From NCBI RefSeq assembly GCF_009856355.1, contig NZ_WMEW01000010.1, positions 1-64,000 of the forward strand: DNA of 64,000 nucleotides, read 5' to 3'. Under the pieces are notes generated by a model, which searched no databases, had not been told where the DNA came from, and saw only the letters and a program-made list of their open reading frames with translations. Shown here piece after piece: positions 16,006 through 23,044 of the stretch. Numbering within the stretch: the first letter of the stretch is position 1; every line of letters starts with the position of its first letter. Source of the DNA: Halobacillus litoralis. Lineage in GTDB: Bacteria; Bacillota; Bacilli; Bacillales; Halobacillaceae. A program made the position numbers and the translations under genes.

Positions 16006-16860
16006 GTGGAAAAGCTGTCAATCGGTAAAGCTGAGCTGACCTGGCTGGATGGAGGAGTAACCCATCTGGACGGAGGGGCGATGTTTGGTGTCGTACCAAG
16101 AGCGTTATGGAGCAAAAAGTATCCAGTAAACGATAAAAACCAAATTGAACTTCGGACAGACCCTATACTTGTAGAGTTGGAAGGGAAGCGTATGCTCATC
16201 GACTCTGGTATTGGAAACGGGAAAATGAGTGAAAAACAGAGGCGTAATTTCGGAGTGTTTGAAGAATCCAAAGTAGATGAAGGACTTCAAGCGTTCAACC
16301 TGACACGTGCGGATATTGATTATGTTTTGATGACTCACCTTCATTTCGACCACGCCTGCGGTCTAACCCGCTGGGAGGGAGAAAAGCTTGTCCCTGCTTT
16401 TCCTGAAGCTGTCATTTATACAAGCAGGACGGAATGGGAGGAAATGAGGAATCCGAATATGAGATCCATCAATACATATTGGGAGGATAACTGGAAACCC
16501 GTGGAACATCAGGTCCATACGTTTGAGGACAGCCTGGAGGTTGTTCCCGGACTGCGGATGATCCACACAAGCGGTCATAGTGACGGCCATGCGGTTCTTG
16601 TGTACGAGGAAGGAGAGCACGTTTGGATCCATATGGCTGATTTAATGCCTACTCATGCCCATCAGAATGTACTGTGGGCTCTCGCATATGATGATTATCC
16701 TGTTACATCTGTTCATGAAAAGAAGAAATGGATGGAATTTGGGTATGATAAAAAAGCCTGGTACACGTTTTACCACGATGCCGTTTACCGAGCGCTGAAA
16801 TATGACCATGAGGGCAATATCATCGATCAGGTCGAACAGAAAAAGCACCATTACACATAA
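16006..16860 (+). CDS. ytnP: Metallo-beta-lactamase fold lactonase YtnP
   Basis: A ~284-residue MBL-fold hydrolase. The metal-binding HxHxDH motif is [10 protein letters not shown], with further ligands in [10 protein letters not shown] and YHDAVY. The N-terminus ([20 protein letters not shown]) matches B. subtilis YtnP, which degrades lactone signals of streptomycetes (quorum quenching). The GTG at 16006 is chosen because AAGGGG then has an 8-9 base gap and the protein starts at the same place as YtnP. ATG at 16000 and GTG at 15997 are in the same frame but sit on the ribosome binding site. Its in vivo substrate in this organism is unknown. Confidence 0.87.
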   Translation: MEKLSIGKAELTWLDGGVTHLDGGAMFGVVPRALWSKKYPVNDKNQIELRTDPILVELEGKRMLIDSGIGNGKMSEKQRRNFGVFEESKVDEGLQAFNLTRADIDYVLMTHLHFDHACGLTRWEGEKLVPAFPEAVIYTSRTEWEEMRNPNMRSINTYWEDNWKPVEHQVHTFEDSLEVVPGLRMIHTSGHSDGHAVLVYEEGEHVWIHMADLMPTHAHQNVLWALAYDDYPVTSVHEKKKWMEFGYDKKAWYTFYHDAVYRALKYDHEGNIIDQVEQKKHHYT

Positions 16861-16891
16861 AAAATACCCTCTCTGCAGAGGGTATTTTTAT
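16861..16891. terminator. Bidirectional terminator
   Basis: aaaataccctctctgcagag / ggtatttt hairpin between convergent ytnP and the PepSY gene, with A-run and T-run on either side. Confidence 0.88.
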
Positions 16892-16894
16892 AAG

Positions 16895-17212
16895 TTACGC
16901 TGTTGTTTCGGCTACATCGACGATCGTGCCGGTGTCTGTATCGATATAAAATTCGAATTGAGAGGTTTCCCCGTCCTGGTTCTTGGAGATGCCGCCTCGA
17001 TACACATCATAGTTGATGCCGTTTTTATTCAGTTCCTCCGGCTTCATGTAGATCCATGAGCCGCTGATCGGCCCTTGTTTCTTAAAGGCTTCTTTTGCGA
17101 TTTTCAATGCCTTTTCAGGAGTAACATTCTGACTGCTGCTGATTTGTTCTTTTACAATATAACCGGCCAGTGCTCCTACACCTGCGGCTATCGCGACTTT
17201 TTTCCAATTCAT
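16895..17212 (-). CDS. Membrane-anchored PepSY-domain protein
   Basis: A 105-residue protein with a short N-terminal hydrophobic segment (VAIAAGVGALAGYIV, residues 6-20) and a small domain after it. The domain (TPEKALKIAKEAF, then YDVYRGGISKNQDG and FEFYIDTDTGTIVDV) has the helix-strand layout of PepSY/YpeB modules, which often inhibit or regulate peptidases. There is no Cys lipobox, so it is likely an N-terminally anchored protein facing outward. It is divergent from the ytoP peptidase gene, so a link to peptidase control is tempting but unproven. Confidence 0.72.
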   Translation of the reverse strand: MNWKKVAIAAGVGALAGYIVKEQISSSQNVTPEKALKIAKEAFKKQGPISGSWIYMKPEELNKNGINYDVYRGGISKNQDGETSQFEFYIDTDTGTIVDVAETTA

Positions 17213-17303
17213 TAACCAATCACCTCACAACTAGTTTCTAGTGTCCAGTATACTAAATATTCCCGTTAAAAGAAAATCAAAACTCATTTGAGCGGCGGAT
17301 TTG

Positions 17304-17332
17304 TAGAAACGTTTTCACAATTCCGTTAAAAT
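17304..17332 (+). promoter_or_regulatory. Candidate promoter with overlapping cre-like box upstream of ytoP
   Basis: tagaaacgttttca (17304-17317) matches the cre consensus except at positions 2 and 3. It overlaps a -35 like tagaaa that is 17 bp from a -10 of taaaat (17327-17332). Confidence 0.4.
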
Positions 17333-17363
17333 GAAAACAGATGGAAATAAAGGAGATGTACAT

Positions 17364-18431
17364 ATGAACCAAGAAACCCAAGATCTTTTCAAAACGTTGA
17401 CGGAACTGCCGGGTGCACCTGGTAACGAGCATCTGGTCCGCCAATTTATGAAGGAAGAATTAGAAAAGTATTCCGATGAAATCGTTCAGGACCGCCTTGG
17501 CGGTGTGTTTGGAGTGAAGAAAGGAAAGGGGCCGACGGTTATGGCTGCCGGCCATATGGATGAAGTCGGCTTCATGGTCACTCAAGTCACCGAAAACGGG
17601 ATGATTCGTTTTCAGCCGCTTGGAGGCTGGTGGAATCAGGTTCTTTTGGCCCAGCGTGTTCAAGTGGTGACAGACCGGGGTCCTGTCGTAGGTGTCATCG
17701 GATCCATTCCCCCTCACAATTTGACGCCGGAACAACGCAAAAAGCCGATGGAAATCAAAAACATGCTGATTGATATTGGAGCGGATAATAAAGAAGACGC
17801 CAGGGAAATCGGGATCAAGCCCGGGCAGCCAATTGTTCCAATCTGTCCGTTTACACCGATGGCTAATGAAAAGAAAATCCTTGCGAAAGCCTGGGATAAC
17901 CGATATGGCTGTGGTCTTTCCATCGAACTCCTGAAAGAGCTTCAAGGAGAAAAGCTTCCGAATGTCCTTTATTCAGGCGCCACCGTCCAGGAAGAAGTGG
18001 GGCTGCGTGGGGCACAGGTGGCAGCCAACATGATTCAACCCGATATCTTTTATGCAATGGACGCTTCACCGGCCAATGATATGAGCGGGGACAAAAAGGA
18101 ATTCGGTCAGCTCGGTAAAGGAGCGCTTCTGCGTATTCTGGATCGTTCCATGGTGACGCACCGTGGAATGAGGGAATTCATTCTGGATACAGCAGAGACC
18201 CATGATATTCCATACCAGTATTTTGTTTCCCAGGGCGGAACCGATGCCGGACGGGTGCATATGGCGAATGATGGAGTTCCATCTGCAGTCGTTGGAATCA
18301 GCTCCCGGTACATCCATACCTCCTCTTCCATTATTCATGTGGATGATTATGCGGCAGCCAAAGAACTTCTTGTGAAGCTTGTCAAAGCGTCGGACCAATC
18401 CACCGTTGATGAAATCCGCCGCAACGTATAG
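17364..18431 (+). CDS. ytoP: M42-family glutamyl aminopeptidase YtoP
   Basis: A 355-residue cytosolic metallo-aminopeptidase of the M42 (tetrahedral TET) family. Metal ligands sit in [12 protein letters not shown] (His and Asp near 64-66), [10 protein letters not shown] (Asp near 178), [11 protein letters not shown] (catalytic Glu pair near 210) and the C-terminal [13 protein letters not shown]. These enzymes form dodecameric shells and trim peptides from the N-terminus, with acidic residues favoured in some. The start at 17364 has AAGGAG eight bases before it. It is followed by a hairpin. Confidence 0.9.
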   Translation: MNQETQDLFKTLTELPGAPGNEHLVRQFMKEELEKYSDEIVQDRLGGVFGVKKGKGPTVMAAGHMDEVGFMVTQVTENGMIRFQPLGGWWNQVLLAQRVQVVTDRGPVVGVIGSIPPHNLTPEQRKKPMEIKNMLIDIGADNKEDAREIGIKPGQPIVPICPFTPMANEKKILAKAWDNRYGCGLSIELLKELQGEKLPNVLYSGATVQEEVGLRGAQVAANMIQPDIFYAMDASPANDMSGDKKEFGQLGKGALLRILDRSMVTHRGMREFILDTAETHDIPYQYFVSQGGTDAGRVHMANDGVPSAVVGISSRYIHTSSSIIHVDDYAAAKELLVKLVKASDQSTVDEIRRNV

Positions 18432-18439
18432 ATTACCAA

Positions 18440-18478
18440 AAAGTCACACTTGCTGATGTCAGCGGGTGTGACTTTATG
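18440..18478 (+). terminator. Terminator of ytoP
   Basis: Perfect 10-bp stem aaagtcacac / gtgtgacttt with a 16-base loop; the T-run is weak. Confidence 0.6.
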
Positions 18479-18549
18479 CTAGAATGATAGGAACTAAAGA
18501 ATTCAAGGACCTTGAAAGAATACAAGTGAGAAGGAGAAAGGTGCCTGTT

Positions 18550-19056
18550 ATGTTGAAGATTTATGTAGGATCAAAGAACCCTACGAAGGTTGATTCGGTG
18601 AAGAGGGTGTTCCCGGAAGCCGAAGTTGTGGGGATGGAAGTTGAATCAAAAGTGGCAGCGCAGCCCTTTTCTGATGAAGAGACCTTGGAGGGCGCCGTCA
18701 ATAGAGCACGCGAATGTGCGTCGCACCATAAATCTAAAATGGGCATCGGCCTGGAAGGCGGAGTCATGGAAATCGAAGATGATCTCTACCTTTGCAACTG
18801 GGGCGCGCTTGTAGATGAAAAAGAAAACGTCTACAGTGCAAGCGGAGCCAGAATCCGACTGCCGGACGAGGTGAAGGCAGGACTGGAAAAAGGAAAAGAA
18901 TTAGGCGATGTCATGGATGAATACGCAGATAAGCACGATGTCCGAAAAAACGAAGGGGCCATCGGTATATTTACGAATGGTCTGATTCATCGAGAAGATA
19001 TGTTCACTCACGTTGTCCAGCTTCTTAAGGGACAATGGGAATTTGATCAACAATAA
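18550..19056 (+). CDS. DUF84 inosine/xanthosine triphosphatase
   Basis: A ~168-residue protein of the DUF84/YjjX family, which hydrolyses ITP and XTP to keep damaged purines out of nucleic acid. Typical features are the GSKNPTKVDSVKRVF start, ETLEGAVNRARECA and GIGLEGGVME (nucleotide pocket), and RKNEGAIGIFTNG. The ATG at 18550 has AAGGTG six bases upstream; a GTG at 18541 with AAGGAG is an in-frame alternative adding three residues. It stands alone between two hairpins. Confidence 0.85.
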   Translation: MLKIYVGSKNPTKVDSVKRVFPEAEVVGMEVESKVAAQPFSDEETLEGAVNRARECASHHKSKMGIGLEGGVMEIEDDLYLCNWGALVDEKENVYSASGARIRLPDEVKAGLEKGKELGDVMDEYADKHDVRKNEGAIGIFTNGLIHREDMFTHVVQLLKGQWEFDQQ

Positions 19057-19122
19057 ATGGACGGGGATCCCCCCGTCCATTCTTTTATGTCAGGAGCCGT
19101 TTTCTTAGGAGAACGGCTCCAT
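19057..19122. terminator. Two consecutive hairpins between convergent genes
   Basis: First, atggacgggg / ccccgtccat at 19057-19080. Second, ggagccgtt / aacggctcc at 19091-19116, followed by T6. Together they end the DUF84 gene, and the minus-strand ytoQ gene runs toward them. Confidence 0.8.
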
Positions 19123-19127
19123 CTTTT

Positions 19128-19568
19128 TTACTCATAAATATAAGAAAGGACCTCAACAGCCTGATCAATAGTTTCTACTGTTACATCCGCCTGATTGGAG
19201 AGCTCCTTTAACGGATGGACGAGGGACTCCGGTCGGATCAGGATAAGTGGTCGGCCTGCCTGAACAGCCGCTCCTGCATCCATGGCTGTATTCCATTGTT
19301 TATAGGATTCACCGAAATAGGCGATGACAGCATCCGCCTTATTTAATAAAACTCTCGTGCGGAAGTTGTTGATGGAAGAGGCAGCATCGTCTCTTGCCAC
19401 TTGACCAGGTTGTTCACCAAGAATGTTTTCCCCAATATCGTCGGACCGTGCATGATTTTCCTGAGGGCCGACAAAAGTCAAAGGCAGCTGCTTCTCATCC
19501 GCCTTTGATTTGATTTCCCTGCGCCAGTCATCGTGGATCTGGCCGGCTAAGTATACGGTAAGTTCCAT
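19128..19568 (-). CDS. ytoQ: YtoQ family protein
   Basis: A 146-residue protein of the YtoQ family, related in fold to nucleoside 2-deoxyribosyltransferases. Visible features are the N-terminal ELTVYLAGQIHDDWR, FVGPQENHARSDDIGE, and a C-terminal region with ADAVIAYFGESYKQWNTAMD, where the Glu and the following Asn/Asp match the deoxyribosyltransferase active-site area. The activity is not known. GGGAGGG lies upstream of the ATG at 19568. A further open frame of about 60 codons starts upstream at 19710 and overlaps the first 40 bases; I do not count it as a gene. Confidence 0.85.
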   Translation of the reverse strand: MELTVYLAGQIHDDWRREIKSKADEKQLPLTFVGPQENHARSDDIGENILGEQPGQVARDDAASSINNFRTRVLLNKADAVIAYFGESYKQWNTAMDAGAAVQAGRPLILIRPESLVHPLKELSNQADVTVETIDQAVEVLSYIYE

Positions 19569-19888
19569 AATGATCCCTCCCAAAATTTTCTTCCTTTTCA
19601 GTATGAGAGAGAAGGCTGTCCAAGTCCAGTGACAGCTCTCTGTCGGGAACTTCGCTTTTCCGCCTGGATCCCATGCGTGGGCTTTCAAAGAATCTACGTC
19701 CAACGGACACACCTCTTCCTTCCGCTCATAAGAAGACTCTTCTAAATCTGTTCTGACTGTCCCAAAGTCGATATTCCTGCAAAAAGCAGCAGGAAGCCAT
19801 AATAGAACTCAACTCTTAGGAAGACAATAGAAACCCAGCCTTTTAGGAGTGTTAGTAAAGGCCTTGTGGAAATGTGTGGAAAAGTGTC

Positions 19889-19917
19889 TTTACACATGTT
19901 TTATATCAGTGTATAAT
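19889..19917 (+). promoter_or_regulatory. Sigma-A promoter of the PTS-type permease gene
   Basis: TTTACA, a 17-bp spacer and a perfect TATAAT stand 28 bp before the start codon. The 375-bp gap 19569-19944 otherwise shows nothing I can support besides the unproven frame upstream of ytoQ. Confidence 0.85.
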
Positions 19918-19944
19918 CTTTTCGGTAAGACAGGAGGTCAGGAA

Positions 19945-20973
19945 ATGAAAAAGTTTTTAATTAAAAAAGGAGTGCATATTTCAGTTCAAGCCTATTTCAT
20001 AACGGCCCTCAGCTACATGGCTCTCGGACTTTTTTCTTCATTAATCATTGGGTTGATTATGAAAACCATTGGTGAACAACTGGATTTAGGGATGTTCTCA
20101 GCTTCTCTCATAGATATGGGAACCTTCGCGATGGATACAAAAATATGGGGAGGCGCCATAGGGGCTGCAATAGCCTACGGGTTGAAAGCGCCACCGCTCG
20201 TAATCTTTGCTGCCTTATTCAGCGGAGCTTACGGGGCTGAGCTCGGAGGACCGGCCGGCAGTTATGTTGCCGCTCTTTTTGCAGCCGAATTTGGAAAACT
20301 TGTTAGTAAGGAAACGAAAATTGATATTATCCTCACTCCTTTTTCTACGATTCTAGTGGGATATTTCATCGGTGTGCTGATTGGTGCCCCTATCGGAACG
20401 TTTATGACCGGTCTGGGGGAAATCATCAACTGGTCCACGCAGCAGCAGCCGTTGTTAATGGGAATTCTTGTGGCGGTTCTCATGGGTCTGGCGTTAACCG
20501 CACCCATCTCCAGTCTGGCCATCGCTCTCATGCTTTCTCTGGAAGGAGCAGCAGCTGGAGCGGCTACTGTCGGCTGTGCGGCTCAGATGATTGGGTTTGC
20601 CGTAACCAGCTATAAAGATAATGGATTTGGAGGCGCACTTGCCCAGGGCATCGGTACATCCATGCTCCAGGTTGCCAATGTCGTAAAAAAACCGCTGATC
20701 ATTCTTCCGCCGACGTTGGCAGGAGCACTGCTGGCTCCTGCAGCAACGGTTTGGCTGTCGATGGAAAACAATGCAGCCGGAGCCGGTATGGGGACGAGTG
20801 GTTTTGTCGGTCAGATTATGACTATTGAGACGATGGGGCTTTCACTTGAAGTTGGACTCGTCATTCTTTTCCTGCACTTTATAGGACCAGCCGTAATCAG
20901 CTACGGTTTCTATTACTGGTTTTCCAGAAGAGGGTGGATTCAGCCTGGAGACATGAGAATTGAATATGAGTGA
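19945..20973 (+). CDS. PfoR-like PTS EIIC family membrane protein
   Basis: A ~342-residue membrane protein with about nine or ten hydrophobic segments and Gly-rich turns (GGAIGAAIAYGLKAPP, LGGPAGSYVAALFAAEFGK, GGALAQGIGTSML, AGMGTSGFVGQIM). It matches the PTS_EIIC_2 group that includes PfoR of clostridia. There is no fused IIA/IIB domain and none is encoded nearby, so sugar phosphotransfer is doubtful. It could be a stand-alone transporter or a regulator-like membrane protein. The start at 19945 has AGGAGGT; the frame is open upstream to 19849 but runs through the promoter. It precedes ytpP by about 30 bp. Confidence 0.8.
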   Translation: MKKFLIKKGVHISVQAYFITALSYMALGLFSSLIIGLIMKTIGEQLDLGMFSASLIDMGTFAMDTKIWGGAIGAAIAYGLKAPPLVIFAALFSGAYGAELGGPAGSYVAALFAAEFGKLVSKETKIDIILTPFSTILVGYFIGVLIGAPIGTFMTGLGEIINWSTQQQPLLMGILVAVLMGLALTAPISSLAIALMLSLEGAAAGAATVGCAAQMIGFAVTSYKDNGFGGALAQGIGTSMLQVANVVKKPLIILPPTLAGALLAPAATVWLSMENNAAGAGMGTSGFVGQIMTIETMGLSLEVGLVILFLHFIGPAVISYGFYYWFSRRGWIQPGDMRIEYE

Positions 20974-21005
20974 TCCTGTGCTAGAATAGCGGAGGAGGTG
21001 TCCTT

Positions 21006-21323
21006 ATGATTACATTAGAATCTGATCAGCAATTAAAAGAATTAACAGAGAATGAATCTGTTATTTTACTCTTTTCTGCGGACTGGTGCCCGGACTGCAG
21101 AGTGATTGAGCCATTTCTTCCTGAGCTCGAAGAAAACTATTCCGACTGGACATTTGTCTATGTAGACCGGGACCAATTCATTCACGTCTGCGCCGAACAT
21201 GACATTTTTGGAATTCCGAGTTTCCTGGCCGTCCGTGATGGTGAGGAAGTCGGTCGGTTTGTAAGTAAAGACCGTAAGTCGAAAGAAGAAATTGAAGCAT
21301 TCTTAACGAAAGTTTCCAGTTAA
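21006..21323 (+). CDS. ytpP: Thioredoxin-like protein YtpP
   Basis: A 105-residue thioredoxin-fold protein. The active site is WCPDC (Cys28 and Cys31), unlike the WCGPC of housekeeping thioredoxin, and the cis-proline is in FGIPSF. There is no signal peptide, so it works in the cytoplasm. In Firmicutes this protein has been proposed to act as an alternative thioredoxin, but its partner is unclear. GGAGGTG stands before the ATG. A terminator separates it from ytpQR. Confidence 0.9.
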   Translation: MITLESDQQLKELTENESVILLFSADWCPDCRVIEPFLPELEENYSDWTFVYVDRDQFIHVCAEHDIFGIPSFLAVRDGEEVGRFVSKDRKSKEEIEAFLTKVSS

Positions 21324-21328
21324 GCCGA

Positions 21329-21368
21329 AGACAGGCTGTGCAGATGGCGCAGCCTGTCTGCTTTTTTT
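21329..21368 (+). terminator. Terminator of ytpP
   Basis: Stem agacaggct...gcgcagcctgtct and T7. Confidence 0.85.
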
Positions 21369-21462
21369 ACCATTGAGATGTGTGTATAATGGAAGGGTAT
21401 GCAAATCGAAGAGAAATCAAGGACATGATCCTCTTTCTTCCCACGTAAAAGGAGGAAAACCA

Positions 21463-22281
21463 ATGAAAATGACAAGTATTAAAATGAAGAAGAAATTAGA
21501 GGAACGGCTGGCCCGTGATGAGTGGAAAGCTACCTTCAACAGAGATAAAGACACGTTCAGAATTGAATGGGCACAATCTGGAAAAGGAATTACCATCACC
21601 CTCCCCAACGTCATATCCAAGTATGAGGCGCGCGGGGAAGAGGCTCTTGATGAGCTTGAAGACCATGTAACAGAAGCGCTCCGGGTGATGAAAGAAGATC
21701 ATAAGCTGACAGGGAAGGAACAGCATATCTTTCCTGTTATTCGTGCGGCTTCTTTTCCGACGGAAACAGAGCAGGGGAAAAAGCTCGTTTATACAGAACA
21801 TACGGCCGAAACCCGTATTTATTATGCCCTTGACCTTGGTAAATCCTATCAGCTGATTGATGAGGATATGTTGAAAAAAGAACAATGGGACATAGACAGA
21901 ATCCGGGAGATTTCCGGATTTAACGTCCGGTCGCTGGAGACCAACCTGAAACAGGACACGGTCTATGGCAATGATTTTTATTTTCATTCCGCCGGGGACG
22001 GGTATGACGCAAGCCGGGTTCTGAATGAAGCTCTGCTGGAAAAACTGAAGGCGGAGGCCAAAGGGGAGCTGGCAATCAGCATTCCGCACCAGGATGTTAT
22101 CATTTTTGCGGATGTTCAAAATCCAGAGGGCTATGATATATTAGCTCAGATGGCTATGAAGTTCTTTGCCGAAGGAACGGTCCCTGTAACTTCTTTGAGC
22201 TTTCTTTATGAAGATAAACAATTGGAGCCGATTTTCATCCTGGCTCAGAAAAAACCGAAAAAGGACCGAAAGGAAGAGTAG
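21463..22281 (+). CDS. ytpQ: DUF1444 family protein YtpQ
   Basis: A 272-residue cytoplasmic protein of the DUF1444/YtpQ family; no enzymatic role is known. It is charged, without membrane segments, and shows the family blocks RDEWKATFNRDKDTFRIEW, IFPVIRAASFPTE and FHSAGDGYDASRVL. The ATG at 21463 has AAAAGGAGG eight bases upstream. The next gene (ytpR) begins three bases after its stop, so both are one operon as in B. subtilis. Confidence 0.87.
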   Translation: MKMTSIKMKKKLEERLARDEWKATFNRDKDTFRIEWAQSGKGITITLPNVISKYEARGEEALDELEDHVTEALRVMKEDHKLTGKEQHIFPVIRAASFPTETEQGKKLVYTEHTAETRIYYALDLGKSYQLIDEDMLKKEQWDIDRIREISGFNVRSLETNLKQDTVYGNDFYFHSAGDGYDASRVLNEALLEKLKAEAKGELAISIPHQDVIIFADVQNPEGYDILAQMAMKFFAEGTVPVTSLSFLYEDKQLEPIFILAQKKPKKDRKEE

Positions 22282-22284
22282 ATC

Positions 22285-22893
22285 ATGCACGTATTTTACA
22301 ACAAGCAAGGAATTGGAGACGTTTTACTTATTCCCGTTAAGGAAGGCAGCCGTGACGAAATTAAACAGGAATCCTATGGTGACGTCGTGAAAATCACGGA
22401 CAAGAGAGACGGATCCCTGCTTGGATACAACATCTTCAACGCATCCAAGTACTTCAATATCGAAGGTCAGGGCAAGATCCGCTTAACGGAAGAGGTTCTG
22501 GCTCCAATCAAGGATCTTTTCACACAAAATGAATTAAATGATGTACTTGACTTCGATCTCAGCCCCAAGTTTGTCGTAGGGTACGTAAAAGAAAAAGCCC
22601 CTCATGAAAATGCGGATAAATTAAGCGTATGTCAGGTGGATGTTGGGAATGAAACCCTTCAAATCGTCTGCGGAGCGCCTAATGTAGACGCAGGACAGAA
22701 GGTGGTTGTAGCGAAAGTTGGAGCCGTCATGCCGGGTGGAATGAAGATTAGGGATGCGAAGCTTAGAGGCGTTCCTTCTTCAGGGATGATCTGTTCCGCT
22801 AAGGAACTCAATCTTCCCGATGCTCCTGAAGAAAAAGGTATTCTGGTATTGGATGATCAATATGAGACAGGACAGACGTTTGAATTGGAATAA
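22285..22893 (+). CDS. ytpR: YtpR-type tRNA-binding protein
   Basis: A 202-residue protein. Residues about 1-85 are a DUF4479 domain and residues 90-200 a tRNA-binding OB fold (EMAP/PheT N-terminal type): [56 protein letters not shown]. It is related to the N-terminal region of the PheRS beta subunit but is stand-alone. It may bind tRNA or other nucleic acid; its physiological role is not known. It ends in a strong terminator. Confidence 0.88.
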   Translation: MHVFYNKQGIGDVLLIPVKEGSRDEIKQESYGDVVKITDKRDGSLLGYNIFNASKYFNIEGQGKIRLTEEVLAPIKDLFTQNELNDVLDFDLSPKFVVGYVKEKAPHENADKLSVCQVDVGNETLQIVCGAPNVDAGQKVVVAKVGAVMPGGMKIRDAKLRGVPSSGMICSAKELNLPDAPEEKGILVLDDQYETGQTFELE

Positions 22894-22901
22894 CGCTGTC
22901 T

Positions 22902-22936
22902 AAAAGCAAAGCAGCCGGTCTGCTTTGCTTTTTTTG
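22902..22936 (+). terminator. Terminator of ytpQR
   Basis: aaagcaaagcag / ctgctttgcttt stem with T7. Confidence 0.88.
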
Positions 22937-23044
22937 ATTTAAAAGTCATTTTTAAAGCGATTGTAAACCAAACACTCCTGTAAACCTGTTAAAATATAAG
23001 GGAATCAGCATTATGATTTAAATTGGAAAAGAGTGTGAACTGAA

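Noticed and set aside
19528..19710. Open frame of about 60 codons upstream of and overlapping ytoQ on the minus strand, GTG start with AAGGA.
   Set aside because: It overlaps the ytoQ ribosome binding site and first 40 bases, has no family features and no terminator of its own. Possible but not supported.
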